Source: Sulfitobacter mediterraneus (lineage in GTDB: Bacteria > Pseudomonadota > Alphaproteobacteria > Rhodobacterales > Rhodobacteraceae). From it: 64,000 bases of DNA. A program made the translations under genes and the position numbers. The notes beneath the pieces are model-generated. The model was not told where the DNA came from, did no database searches, and was given only the letters and a program-made list of their open reading frames with translations. Location of the stretch: positions 143,407 to 207,406 of the forward strand of contig NZ_QBKU01000008.1 of the NCBI RefSeq assembly GCF_003054325.1, given 5' to 3'. Positions 8,962 to 17,367 of this stretch are shown here, one piece after another. How positions within the stretch are numbered: the first letter of the stretch is position 1; each line of letters opens with the position of its first letter.

Positions 8962-10298
8962 GCGGCCTCCGCCAATTCACGTGCCATTTGGTTCTGACGT
9001 GAAATGGTTGCCCCAAGGTTAATCGTTTGCACATGCCCGTCCCGCACAATCTGCCGACCTTCGACAAAAAGGTCACGCACCGTGGTCGGCCCCGCCAGCA
9101 AAAGCGCCGCCGGATCCCAACTGCCTGCGCTGGCCAATCCCTGCACATCCCAAACCGCTATATCGGCGCGTTTGCCAACCTCCAGCCGCCCGCAGTCGGG
9201 CCGCCCAAGAATATCCGCCCCGCCGCGCGTGGCAATTTCAAGCGCCTCGCGGGCGCTCATGGCATCGGCCCCCTGCGCAACCCGTTGTAGCAGCATCGCC
9301 ATCCGGGCCTCTGCCACCAGATTGCCCGCATCGTTGCTGGCCGATCCATCCACGCCCAAGCCCACAGGCACGCCTGCATCGCGCAGCCTCCGCACTGGCG
9401 CGATACCAGAGCCGAGGCGGCAGTTGGAGCAAGGACAATGGGCAATCCCGGTACCCGTTTCCGCAAAAAGTGCAATTTCGGCTGCGTCCAGCTTCACGCA
9501 ATGGGCGTGCCAGACATCACGGCCAACCCAGCCCAGATCCTGCGCGTATTCACCGGGGCGACAGCCGAATTGTTCAAGGGAATAGGCAATATCCTCATCG
9601 TTTTCAGCCAGATGCGTGTGCATCATCACGCCCTTGTCCCGTGCCAGAACCGCCGTGTTGCGCATCAGATCACGGCTGACAGAGAACGGCGAACAGGGTG
9701 CCAGCGCCACACGGCACATAGAGCCCTCCGAAGGGTCGTGGAAGCCATCCACCAAGCGGATGCAGTCTTCGAGGATGGCATCCTCGTTTTCAACCAGCGC
9801 ATCAGGTGGCAAGCCGCCATCACTTACCCCGATACTCATCGAGCCGCGGGTGGGCTGGAACCGAAGGCCCAGTTCGGCGGCAGCATGGATGGTATCCTCC
9901 AACCGGACACCGTTGGGGTAGAGATAAAGGTGATCAGAGCTAAGCGTGCATCCCGACAGCGCCAGTTCTGCCAGCCCGATCTGCGCCGAGGTAAACATGT
10001 GATCCGGCGTCATCCGCGACCAAATCGGATAGAGCGTTTGCAGCCACCCAAAGAGCAGCGCATCCTGCCCGCCCGGCACGGCACGGGTCAGGTTCTGGTA
10101 CAAATGGTGATGGGTGTTCACCAGCCCCGGCGTGACCACACAGCCCGAGACATCCACCACCTCCGCGCTGCCCGACAGGTCTTGGCCGATCTGAGTGATC
10201 ACGCCATCTTTGATCCGGATATCAGCGAAGCTGAGCTCGCGCCGCCCGTCATCCATCGTCAGAATTGTATCAGCATTTTTAAGAAGAATTTCGGACAT
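8958..10298 (-). CDS. 8-oxoguanine deaminase (amidohydrolase)
   Basis: This is a 446-residue cytosine/guanine-deaminase-type amidohydrolase. Visible motifs are LVNTHHHLYQNLTRAVPG, MHTHLAENDED, WHAHCVKLD and GLGVDGSASND. The NTHHHLYQNLTRA segment is the form found in 8-oxoguanine deaminases and related isocytosine or atrazine-type enzymes. The likely reaction is 8-oxoguanine to uric acid. It shares an operon with the CAP protein and lies close to guaD, which supports a purine substrate. Substrate choice within the family is inferred. Confidence 0.85.
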   Translation of the reverse strand: MSEILLKNADTILTMDDGRRELSFADIRIKDGVITQIGQDLSGSAEVVDVSGCVVTPGLVNTHHHLYQNLTRAVPGGQDALLFGWLQTLYPIWSRMTPDHMFTSAQIGLAELALSGCTLSSDHLYLYPNGVRLEDTIHAAAELGLRFQPTRGSMSIGVSDGGLPPDALVENEDAILEDCIRLVDGFHDPSEGSMCRVALAPCSPFSVSRDLMRNTAVLARDKGVMMHTHLAENDEDIAYSLEQFGCRPGEYAQDLGWVGRDVWHAHCVKLDAAEIALFAETGTGIAHCPCSNCRLGSGIAPVRRLRDAGVPVGLGVDGSASNDAGNLVAEARMAMLLQRVAQGADAMSAREALEIATRGGADILGRPDCGRLEVGKRADIAVWDVQGLASAGSWDPAALLLAGPTTVRDLFVEGRQIVRDGHVQTINLGATISRQNQMARELAEAA

Positions 10299-10406
10299 GG
10301 CTCACCTATATCGCGGTAAACCTGTCTCAGACCATGCATGCATCCGGTGGAAAACAGGTTGAAGAACCAGATGCAGGCAGACCCTACCCTGCCTTTGACC
10401 GCTTGG

Positions 10407-11207
10407 TCAACAATCTTTGAGAATGGCCAATGCCGCGGCGTGAATGTCGGCATTCGCGGCGGCAATCGCGCGGCCACCATCATGGGCTGGGCCACCTTGC
10501 CAGTCCGTGACAATTCCGCCTGCGGCCTGCACCACGGCAATGGGCGCCTGAATGTCATAGGGGTTCAACCCGGCCTCAATCACCAGATCCACCTGCCCCG
10601 CCGCCAAAAGCGCGTAGGCGTAACAATCCATGCCATAGCGCGTTAGACGCGCCTGCGCTGCAACCGCATGAAACCCGGCTTGATCCGCCGCAGTGCCAAC
10701 CTCTGGGAATGTAGTAAACACCACCGCATCGGACAGCGGCTTTGGCGCCAGTGTCTGTATGGCACCTGCACTATGCGGACCTTCGAAGGCTGCACCATCT
10801 GGCGCGCCTTCATAGCGCTCGCCAATGTAGGGCTGATCAATGATGCCATAAAACGGTCCCTGCCCATCAGACACCGCGATCAATACACCCCAAGTGGGCG
10901 TGCCGCTGACAAACCCACGGGTGCCGTCAATCGGATCCAGCACCCATGTGAGGCCCGATGTCCCATCTGATGCGCCATATTCCTCGCCCAGAATCCCGTC
11001 CGCAGGGCGTTCTCGCGCCAGAATATCCCGCATCGCCCGTTCTGCGGCGCGGTCGGCTTCGGTCACGGGGTCATAGCCGCCATCGAGCTTGTTTTCAGCG
11101 GTCAATGCGGCATTGCGAAAATAGGGCAGAATCACCAAACGGGCCGCATCCGCCATCAGATGCGCCACGCGGCGAATATCGCTATCGAAATCGTTGTGTT
11201 TGGTCAT
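10407..11207 (-). CDS. hisN: Inositol-monophosphatase-family phosphatase, probable histidinol-phosphatase
   Basis: This 266-residue Mg-dependent phosphatase carries all IMPase motifs: DPVTEADRAAE (about 45), ILGEEYG, WVLDPIDGTRGF and the C-terminal YDIQAPIAVVQAAGG. WVLDPIDGTRGFVSG resembles the HisN-type histidinol-phosphatases used by alphaproteobacteria and actinobacteria for histidine synthesis. No other his gene is nearby, so inositol-1-phosphatase remains possible. The ATG and length are normal. Confidence 0.85.
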   Translation of the reverse strand: MTKHNDFDSDIRRVAHLMADAARLVILPYFRNAALTAENKLDGGYDPVTEADRAAERAMRDILARERPADGILGEEYGASDGTSGLTWVLDPIDGTRGFVSGTPTWGVLIAVSDGQGPFYGIIDQPYIGERYEGAPDGAAFEGPHSAGAIQTLAPKPLSDAVVFTTFPEVGTAADQAGFHAVAAQARLTRYGMDCYAYALLAAGQVDLVIEAGLNPYDIQAPIAVVQAAGGIVTDWQGGPAHDGGRAIAAANADIHAAALAILKDC

Positions 11208-11261
11208 GGCACTGGCCTGCCACCTCTGGCGAGGTGATGCAAGCCAATGTCATCAATGCTT

Positions 11262-11633
11262 TCAGGCAACGTCGCTCAACACACGCGCCAGTTCGAACAA
11301 GCGGCGGCGTTGATCTTCGGGGATCGCATAATAGGACCGGATCAAATCCATCGCTTCTTTGTCACCCATCACGTCAACGGGCACCTTGCCAGATGTCGTC
11401 ACTTCGGCGCCTTCGCCTTCCATGCCTTCAAAGAAAAATGCAACGTTCACGTCGAGGGCATCGGCGATATCCCAAAGGCGGGACGCGCTAACGCGGTTTG
11501 CCCCGGTTTCATATTTCTGGATCTGCTGGAACTTAATCCCCACCAGTTCCGCAAGCTTTTGTTGGGTCATCCCGGTGAGCCATCTGCGTTGACGGATCCG
11601 CTTGCCTACATGCAAGTCTACTTTATGAGCCAT
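11262..11633 (-). CDS. Helix-turn-helix transcriptional regulator (XRE family)
   Basis: The 123-residue protein starts at MAHKVDLHVG, nine bases after a GGGAG site; a GTG three codons earlier is the alternative. An XRE HTH spans about residues 12-70, with TQQKLAELVG and FQQIQKYETG. The C-terminal third has a conserved hydrophobic segment and MDLIRSYYAIPEDQRRRLFE. This type is common in Rhodobacterales and its targets are unknown. It follows a 385-bp intergenic region. Confidence 0.88.
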   Translation of the reverse strand: MAHKVDLHVGKRIRQRRWLTGMTQQKLAELVGIKFQQIQKYETGANRVSASRLWDIADALDVNVAFFFEGMEGEGAEVTTSGKVPVDVMGDKEAMDLIRSYYAIPEDQRRRLFELARVLSDVA

Positions 11634-11642
11634 CGTGTACAC

Positions 11643-12027
11643 TCCCCCTTCGGCTTAAATGTGCAGTTCGGCCATTTTCATGTTCCCCTTCCGCAACGAA
11701 GGAGCGCCGACTGTTGAATAAGTCTACAAAACTTAACGGTTGCGGGCAAAACCTTTTGACGCTGGTTTGGCAATAAGTCCGGTCTGAACGCGCAAACCGG
11801 TGATCAACGGACGACTCTCCCTATGCTTGCGCGCCGGAATGCCGCAGGTGACTCAACCGCCCAACATAGATGAAGAGATCGCCGCAAAACATTGAAAAAC
11901 AATAAAGCTTATGGATGTGGAAAAAATTCGATTCCACTAAAAGTTGAACATTTGTGTAACAACAAAAATTTGTGCTGCGCGATTTTATCGCAACGCACAA
12001 ATTTTAGGCATTCGGCAAAGACCCGCC
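11643..12027. other. Intergenic region with one strong hairpin, no gene seen
   Basis: This 385-bp gap lies between the start of the HTH gene and the stop of the LysR gene. No ORF with a ribosome-binding site or family match was found. It becomes AT-rich towards the LysR end and contains the hairpin listed separately. Promoter elements for the HTH gene must lie here, but none can be assigned confidently. Confidence 0.5.
11965..12005 (-). terminator. Two-part hairpin after LysR gene, probable terminator
   Basis: AAAATTTGTGC (11965-11975) pairs perfectly with GCACAAATTTT (11995-12005), and an inner GCGAT/ATCGC stem closes on a TTT loop. On the minus strand the stem comes 22 bp after the LysR stop and runs into a T-rich stretch, as in intrinsic termination. 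Its symmetry would allow action in both directions. Confidence 0.6.
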
Positions 12028-12903
12028 TCAAACCGCTCGTAAACGGCCAACTTGACTGGTCGAAAACGCATTTCGCAGCAGCCCGACCAGGGTATCATGC
12101 ACCTCATTCTTGGCCGACCGACCTCCGTAAAGATTGATCAACTGCAACGGCAGCTCCGGCAGGGCACCATCGTGATCGATCTGCTCCATATGCGGGGGTT
12201 CGGTGCCCTCGATCATCGCATTGACCGCGAGATCTGCGCTGACGGCAGCTTCAATCGTGCGGTCGCTGTCCGTATCGAGCGACATCTCCCATGGCATATC
12301 GACCTGATCCAGCGCTGCGGTGACATGGGGGCGGAACGTGCAATAGCGGCAAAACGCAAGTTTCAGCGGCCGTTGCCGCCACGTCGCCCCACCGGGCGCG
12401 CCCAGCCAGACCAGCCGTTTGCGGGCAATCGTATCGCCGCCGCTGTCCACTTCGGGTTCGGTGGTCAGGATGATGTCGCATTCCCCTTTGGAAAATTGTT
12501 CCTTCAGCGTGCGGGTATATGAGGCTTCAAGCTGGATCTTCACGCGGGGAAAGGCGGCGTGGAATTGTTTCAGCACCTGCGGGATCGCCGGATAAACGAT
12601 GTCATGCGGCACACCCAGCGTGATTTCCCCTTCATAGGCGTGATCAGTCAGCCGGGTGATAATTTCGTCATTCAGCGCAATCATGCGCCGCGCATAGGCC
12701 AACAATTGTTCCCCCGACGCAGTGAGCGCAATGGTCCGGCCCGTCCGGTCAAGCAGTTCGAGGCCCAGCATTTCTTCCAGCCGTTTGAGCTGCATTGAGA
12801 CCGCCGATTGCGTGAGATGCAAAAAACCAGCGGCGCGGGTCACGCCGCCGGAATCGGCCACCGCCACAAAAGACCGCAGGGTCGTGATATCCAGATTTCT
12901 CAT
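12028..12903 (-). CDS. LysR-family transcriptional regulator
   Basis: The 291-residue protein has a standard N-terminal winged HTH (about 1-60, with AAGFLHLTQSAVSMQLKRLEE) and a periplasmic-binding-like effector domain (about 90-290, starting ITLGVPHDIVYPAI). It is divergent from the DUF1127 gene at 13027, and the AT-rich 123-bp gap between them is the natural place for autoregulation and control of that neighbour. The effector is unknown. Confidence 0.9.
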   Translation of the reverse strand: MRNLDITTLRSFVAVADSGGVTRAAGFLHLTQSAVSMQLKRLEEMLGLELLDRTGRTIALTASGEQLLAYARRMIALNDEIITRLTDHAYEGEITLGVPHDIVYPAIPQVLKQFHAAFPRVKIQLEASYTRTLKEQFSKGECDIILTTEPEVDSGGDTIARKRLVWLGAPGGATWRQRPLKLAFCRYCTFRPHVTAALDQVDMPWEMSLDTDSDRTIEAAVSADLAVNAMIEGTEPPHMEQIDHDGALPELPLQLINLYGGRSAKNEVHDTLVGLLRNAFSTSQVGRLRAV

Positions 12904-13026
12904 TCATCAATATCCTTGATGGCCAACATAACAAACATTCAATTTCATTATGCCCATTCGTTGCCATATATCAACCATCGAAATGAATTAAGAAGTTATC
13001 ATCACGAAATCAGAAAGGTCACTCCC

Positions 13027-13242
13027 ATGACACAGATCACTCTCCGCTCCGCACACCTCGCCTCTTCTCGCAGCACCTCTCGCGCTGCTGCCGCACTGAA
13101 CGCCGTCCAACTGTGGCGCAGCCGCCGTGCGCTGGCGCGTCTGGATGCACGTATGCTTGAGGATATTGGTGTTTCCGCCGAAGCCGCCGCGACCGAAGCG
13201 TCCCGCGCGCCATGGGATGTCCCTGCATACTGGTTGAAATAA
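13027..13242 (+). CDS. DUF1127 small protein
   Basis: The 71-residue basic protein starts at MTQITLRSAH, preceded by AGAAAGG. An upstream in-frame extension enters the LysR gene and is not used. The DUF1127 core is LWRSRRALARLDARMLEDIGVSAEAAATEASR at about residues 29-60. The DUF1127 family includes small arginine-rich proteins, some of which bind RNA and affect phosphate, carbon or virulence regulation. Its placement opposite a LysR gene suggests that regulator controls it. Confidence 0.85.
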   Translation: MTQITLRSAHLASSRSTSRAAAALNAVQLWRSRRALARLDARMLEDIGVSAEAAATEASRAPWDVPAYWLK

Positions 13243-13268
13243 ACCGATGCCAATCCCGCTCCAGACGC

Positions 13269-13344
13269 AGGTTCACCCTTGAAAAACGGGGCCATAGGCC
13301 CAATATTCCCCTCAATACTTCGCGCGCGTCGCGTGAGGGTGAAC
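13269..13344 (+). repeat. Inverted repeat spanning the leader of the BI-1 gene
   Basis: A perfect 11-bp pair, AGGTTCACCCT (13269-13279) and AGGGTGAACCT (13334-13344), encloses 54 bp that contains a smaller GGGCC-ATA-GGCCC hairpin. The right arm ends 25 bp before the BI-1 start codon, just upstream of the GGAGG site. A folded 5' leader could mask or expose the ribosome-binding site, or the unit could be a small RNA. No known riboswitch class was recognised. Confidence 0.5.
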
Positions 13345-13368
13345 CTATTAGTCAATTGGAGGTCTTGA

Positions 13369-14145
13369 ATGGCTGACGTGAATACAATCCGGGCCGCAGC
13401 CGGAGCCCGCGCCGCCGATATCGATGCGGGGCTGCGCGCCCACATGAACAAAGTCTACGGCACAATGTCGATCGGGATGCTGATCACATTTGCGGCCGCT
13501 TGGGCGCTGTCCGGTCTTGCCGTGACAACGGATCCATCTGCTGCTTCCGCGCAGATCGGCCCTGACAAGTATCTGACCGGCCTTGGTTACGCGCTTTATG
13601 CATCTCCGCTGAAGTGGGTTGTGATGTTTGCACCGCTGGCCTTTGTCTTTGGTTTTGGTGCCGCGATCAACCGGATGTCCGCTGCCACCGCGCAAACAGT
13701 CTTCTATGCGTTTGCCGCTGTGATGGGTGTCTCCATCAGCTCGATCTTTTTGGTCTTCACCGGTTATTCGATCGCACAGGTGTTCTTGATCACTTCGATC
13801 GCCTTTGCCGGTCTGTCCCTCTGGGGCTACACCACAAAGAAAGACATCTCTGGCTGGGGCAGCTTCTTGATCATGGGTGTAATTGGCCTGATCGTTGCAT
13901 CCATCGTGAACATCTTCCTCGCCTCTTCGGCGCTGATGTTTGCCATCTCTGCCATCGGTGTTCTGATCTTCGCCGGTCTGACCGCCTATGACACCCAGAA
14001 AATCAAAACCGAATATCTGGCCCACGCCCACCACGGCGATACAGAATGGCTGGGCAAAGCGGCGATCATGGGCGCGCTGAACCTCTATCTGGACTTCATC
14101 AACATGTTCATGTTGCTGCTCCAGCTGTTCGGCAACCGCGAATGA
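13369..14145 (+). CDS. Bax inhibitor-1/YccA family membrane protein
   Basis: The 258-residue protein has a short charged N terminus and seven membrane helices from about residue 30. It ends with the BI-1 signature region, including LTAYDTQKIK and ALNLYLDFINMFMLLLQLFG. GGAGG sits 7 bp before the ATG. Bacterial BI-1/YccA proteins are inner-membrane proteins linked to FtsH quality control and possibly pH-gated Ca2+ leak. A structured leader lies upstream and a strong terminator downstream, so this is a single-gene transcript. Confidence 0.92.
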   Translation: MADVNTIRAAAGARAADIDAGLRAHMNKVYGTMSIGMLITFAAAWALSGLAVTTDPSAASAQIGPDKYLTGLGYALYASPLKWVVMFAPLAFVFGFGAAINRMSAATAQTVFYAFAAVMGVSISSIFLVFTGYSIAQVFLITSIAFAGLSLWGYTTKKDISGWGSFLIMGVIGLIVASIVNIFLASSALMFAISAIGVLIFAGLTAYDTQKIKTEYLAHAHHGDTEWLGKAAIMGALNLYLDFINMFMLLLQLFGNRE

Positions 14146-14171
14146 TCACGCTTTGAGCGTTAAGTGAACCG

Positions 14172-14203
14172 GACCGGCCCCGCAAAGGGCCGGTCTTTTT
14201 TTT
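14172..14203 (+). terminator. Intrinsic terminator of the BI-1 gene
   Basis: GACCGGCCC pairs with GGGCCGGTC across a six-base loop and is followed by eight T. It starts 26 bp after the BI-1 stop codon and is a textbook rho-independent terminator. Confidence 0.9.
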
Positions 14204-14224
14204 GTATGATCCATAGGATGCCCC

Positions 14225-14533
14225 ATGCTTGAGCTGCGCCCCAATTGTGAACTTTGTGACTGCGACTTGCCGCCAGAAGCCACGAATGCCCGAATCTGCA
14301 GCTATGAATGCACTTTCTGTGCCGATTGCGTTGAAAACATCCTTGAGAATGTCTGCCCCAACTGCGGTGGAGAGTTTGTGCCCCGCCCCATCCGCCCGGC
14401 AACAGCACGCCGTGCAGGCACCAGCCGCGCACATCAACCGCCAAGCGATAAACGCCGCTCGCTCAGGCACGATATGGACAACGTCAAAGCGCTGGTCGCT
14501 GCGACCAAAGACATTCCCCCTGCTGATCGCTAA
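14225..14533 (+). CDS. DUF1272 cysteine-rich protein
   Basis: The 102-residue protein begins MLELRPNCELCDCDLP. Nine cysteines in the first half (CELCDCD, CSYECTFCADC, CPNCGGEF) form probable zinc-binding knuckles, as in DUF1272. The tail after about residue 60 is basic and low in complexity. Function is unknown. Its stop codon TAA overlaps the stop of the opposite-strand kinase-like gene. Confidence 0.87.
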   Translation: MLELRPNCELCDCDLPPEATNARICSYECTFCADCVENILENVCPNCGGEFVPRPIRPATARRAGTSRAHQPPSDKRRSLRHDMDNVKALVAATKDIPPADR

Positions 14534-15043
14534 GGCTGTTTGTCCAGCCATGCCTGAACCTCGGGAGGGCTGCGCAGGTGGGCCACCTTCAGCCTCATCC
14601 GCCTCGGCCAGTAGCTTGGCGATCTTGGCGCGAGAATCATGTCTGGTTTGCCAGATGAAGTGGTAAAACCGCAGGGTTTCAGGGTGAAGCCTTTCGTGGC
14701 AACCCGGCGGCAGATCGGGCCGCGCTTTGCCCAGATAACGAAACAGGCGTTTGGTCACCCGCCACAGACGCAAGCCCACCGGCAGATCCAGCCAGATCAG
14801 CATATCGGCACGCTGCATCCGGTTGCCATAGGTCACGGACATACCGCCCTCGAAGACCCACCTGTCCTTCCTCTCTACGGCTAGCGCCATAGGCAATTTC
14901 TCTTCCATCGGACGTTCGACCCAGTTTTCCTGCCAGTGGATCTGGTCCATGTGAAAAACCGGCAACCCAAGTCGCGGCCCCAGTATCCGCGCCAGGGTCG
15001 ATTTGCCCGATCCCGGTCCGCCAACAATCATCACACGTTTCAT
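14530..15043 (-). pseudogene. P-loop topology-modulation/AAA family protein with frameshift
   Basis: The frame starting MKRVMIVGGPGSGKS (Walker A at residues 9-16) matches the small AAA_17/topology-modulation ATPases. It stays family-like to LLAEADE near residue 148. It then runs on in a meaningless frame antisense to the whole DUF1272 gene (to 14108). Dropping one base near 14593-14594 gives LKVAHLRSPPEVQAWLDKQP and a stop at 14530, the usual C terminus at the usual length of about 170 residues. GGGGAGGG precedes the ATG. It is either a real single-base insertion or a sequencing error. Confidence 0.75.
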
Positions 15044-15066
15044 CAAACGCCCTCCCCCTCAAACGC

Positions 15067-15092
15067 AAAAAGCCGCGCATAAGCGCGGCCTT
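15067..15092 (-). terminator. Intrinsic terminator of rpmG
   Basis: On the minus strand GCCGCGC and GCGCGGC pair around a four-base loop (15072-15089) and are followed by TTTTT. It lies about 25 bp after the rpmG stop codon. Confidence 0.85.
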
Positions 15093-15115
15093 AGAGCGAT
15101 CCAAAGAGACTGATC

Positions 15116-15283
15116 TTACTTGATCTTGCCTTCTTTGTATTCCACGTGCTTACGCGCAACGGGGTCGTACTTACGGACAACCATCTTTTCCGTCATGGTG
15201 CGTGCGTTTTTCTTGGTCACGTAGAAATGGCCTGTGCCCGCGGACGAGTTCAGACGGATCTTGATCGTGGTTGGCTTTGCCAT
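15116..15283 (-). CDS. rpmG: 50S ribosomal protein L33
   Basis: This 55-residue ORF was read directly on the minus strand: [20 protein letters not shown] at the start and [11 protein letters not shown] at the end. It is the alphaproteobacterial L33 of the large ribosomal subunit. It lacks the CXXC pairs of the zinc-binding form, so it is the C-minus type. AGGAGA precedes the ATG and a strong hairpin terminator follows. Confidence 0.95.
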   Translation of the reverse strand: MAKPTTIKIRLNSSAGTGHFYVTKKNARTMTEKMVVRKYDPVARKHVEYKEGKIK

Positions 15284-15401
15284 CTTGTCATCTCCTGCTG
15301 CACCTTAGACCATCGGGCGGGGTGCGTGAATTCTGAAACCTGGCTTGTAACGGGATGCGGGCGCGTGTCAACCGCAAAAGCTATGGGAAATCATGCTTTC
15401 C

Positions 15402-16109
15402 TCACAACTCAATCCGCACGTCATGCATCCACAGTTTTGCAGGCCGCGACAACATGAAAACCACTACATCGGCCAGATCATCCGGTTCAGTGAAAATATG
15501 GTTCGGCACATCCTCGCCCGCCTTGTCGAACATGCCCGTGTTGGTGCCACTTTGATAAAGCCCCGCCACCCGCACGCCGCTTTCGGCCTCATCTTCCTTC
15601 AGTACGTCGGTAAAGCCCCGCATGCCGTATTTGCTGGCGGTGTAGACCGATTGCCCGGCCTGCGCCAAAACGCCGGATTTGGACACAACATTGAGAATCG
15701 CCGCCTCTTCGCGGCTGCGCATTCCCGGCAACAAAGCACGGGTCAGATGGATGGCGCCGCTGAGATTGGTGGCCAGAGTGGCCTCGATCATGGCCGGATC
15801 AATGCTGTCGAGTGGGCCCGCCTTGTGCCAGATGCCCGCGTTGTTGATCAGAATGTCGATGGGGCCAAAATCATCCAGAATCGCCATTGCAGCGGTATCG
15901 ATCTGTGCCGAATGGGCCAGATCACAGACAAAGCCTTGCGCGGCTGGTGCGCCCGCTTGCAGCGCCTCTGCAGCCACGGCATCCAGACGGTCTTTGTTGC
16001 GCCCAAGCGCCGCGATACGCAGGCCCTGTGCCGCCAGTTTCAGGCAGATGTGCCGCCCGATGCCATCGCTGCCGCCGGTGACAAGGGCGGTTTTTCCGGT
16101 GAGTTGCAT
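15402..16109 (-). CDS. Short-chain dehydrogenase/reductase (SDR)
   Basis: The 235-residue Rossmann-fold enzyme has the cofactor motif TGGSDGIGRH near residue 11, NNAGIWH near residue 87, the catalytic Ser in NVVSKSG and YTASK at about residue 148. It is a classical SDR, with NADP preferred only as a guess. The substrate is unknown. The gene stands alone between rpmG and rnpB. Confidence 0.9.
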   Translation of the reverse strand: MQLTGKTALVTGGSDGIGRHICLKLAAQGLRIAALGRNKDRLDAVAAEALQAGAPAAQGFVCDLAHSAQIDTAAMAILDDFGPIDILINNAGIWHKAGPLDSIDPAMIEATLATNLSGAIHLTRALLPGMRSREEAAILNVVSKSGVLAQAGQSVYTASKYGMRGFTDVLKEDEAESGVRVAGLYQSGTNTGMFDKAGEDVPNHIFTEPDDLADVVVFMLSRPAKLWMHDVRIEL

Positions 16110-16205
16110 GGGCTTGCTCCTGATTGCGCCGCCCGATGGGTGGGGCGCGGAAAATTTGAATTTTCCGTGCCGTTTTCTTGGAGGAAAACGACGCCGGTTT
16201 GAAAA

Positions 16206-16612
16206 TGCGCGGAAGGCCTATAAGCCGGATTCTGTCCAGGGCTTGCGCCCCTGGATGACCATTCCTCTGACCGCACCGTTGCCGATGCAGCTATAGCTGC
16301 CAACCCGAACCTGCTGGGGCAAAAACAGCCCCGCCCCCTTGCGGCGGCACGCGGTCCCTATTTGGCATTGCTCCCGGTGGGGCTTGCCATGCCGCCCCTG
16401 TTGCCAGCGGCGCGGTGGGCTCTTACCCCACCGTTTCACCCTTACCCGTCCGGCGGTATCGGTTGCCCGACACAGACCCGAAAGGGCGGTTTCATTTCTG
16501 TGGCGCTCTCCGTCGGGTTGCCCCGCCCGGGCGTTACCCGGCACCGTTGTTTTTTGGAGTCCGGACTTTCCTCGACAATTTGCATCGCCGCGGTCATCCG
16601 GCCTTCCGCGCA
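16206..16612 (-). ncRNA. rnpB: RNase P RNA, bacterial class A
   Basis: Read on the minus strand, the 5' end GCGCGGAAGGCC pairs with the 3' end GGCCTTCCGCGC to form P1. The conserved core is present: GAGGAAAGTCCGGACTCC shortly after the 5' end, and near the 3' end ACAGAATCCGGCTTATAGG. The size of about 407 nt fits alphaproteobacteria. It is the catalytic RNA that trims tRNA 5' leaders. Exact ends are set from the P1 helix. Confidence 0.93.
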
Positions 16613-16703
16613 GGGTGCGGCGTAGCGTGTCATTGCGGCTGCCGTCAATGGCTGCACGGGCGGGATTGAGTATTTGAGGGCCAAAAAGGGAGAAGGAGGT
16701 CGA

Positions 16704-17366
16704 TTAATCCAGCACCGGTAGGTTCAGATCATCTGGATGCAGGGCACCCAGCCGCCACGGCGCAAAGCGCAGGCGTGTGGCGGTGAGCAGATCCTCCAGC
16801 GACGCCTCTGCGGTAAAGCCTGCGGCGCAAGCGGCGGTGCGAAAGCTGTTTTCGGTTGGGGTCTGGTCCTTGGCGGTTTGGACGGCGGGCTGCGCGAGTC
16901 CCTGCCGCGCAAGACGCGCCCAGTCAAATTGCGGACCGGGATCGCATTTGCGCCCCGGTGCCATATCAGAGTGACCGATGACCCCCGCTGGCACAATCGA
17001 CCAACGGTCCATGATCTGGCGCAGCAGGGCTTCCAGCGCCTGCATTTGTGGTTCTGAAAACGGCTGTGAGCCGGTGTTGTCCAGTTCAATCCCGATGGAG
17101 CGCGAGTTGATATCGGATTGCCCGGCCCATTCCCCGGCGCCGGCATGCCATGCGCGGCGATCCTCCGGGACCAGGCGCAGGGTTTCACCGCTGTTTGCAA
17201 TCAGGTAGTGCGCGGACACCTCTGCCTCAGGATCGCACAACCGGTCGCGGGCGGCCAGTGCGCTGTCCATGGCGGTGTAGTGGATCACGATCAGGCTGGG
17301 CGTCAGCCCGTTCCGGCGCGGGCCGCAATTGGGCGAGAGATGATCGGTGATCTCAGGCCCGGACAC
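16704..17366 (-). CDS. N-acetylmuramoyl-L-alanine amidase, AmpD-like
   Basis: The 220-residue amidase_2 enzyme has zinc ligands in LIVIHYTAM (about residue 27), IGHSDMAPGRKCDPG and an AHYLI strand. The family cleaves the amide bond between muramic acid and the stem peptide during wall recycling. The start chosen is the GTG one base after the stop of the upstream gene, with AAGG before it; a longer ORF enters that neighbour in another frame. The C-terminal 60 residues extend past the catalytic domain. Confidence 0.85.
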   Translation of the reverse strand: MSGPEITDHLSPNCGPRRNGLTPSLIVIHYTAMDSALAARDRLCDPEAEVSAHYLIANSGETLRLVPEDRRAWHAGAGEWAGQSDINSRSIGIELDNTGSQPFSEPQMQALEALLRQIMDRWSIVPAGVIGHSDMAPGRKCDPGPQFDWARLARQGLAQPAVQTAKDQTPTENSFRTAACAAGFTAEASLEDLLTATRLRFAPWRLGALHPDDLNLPVLD

Positions 17367-17367
17367 G

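Noticed and set aside
14108..14529. C-terminal 140 residues of the long kinase-like ORF
   Set aside because: The stretch is antisense to the DUF1272 gene and is explained by a frameshift near 14593.
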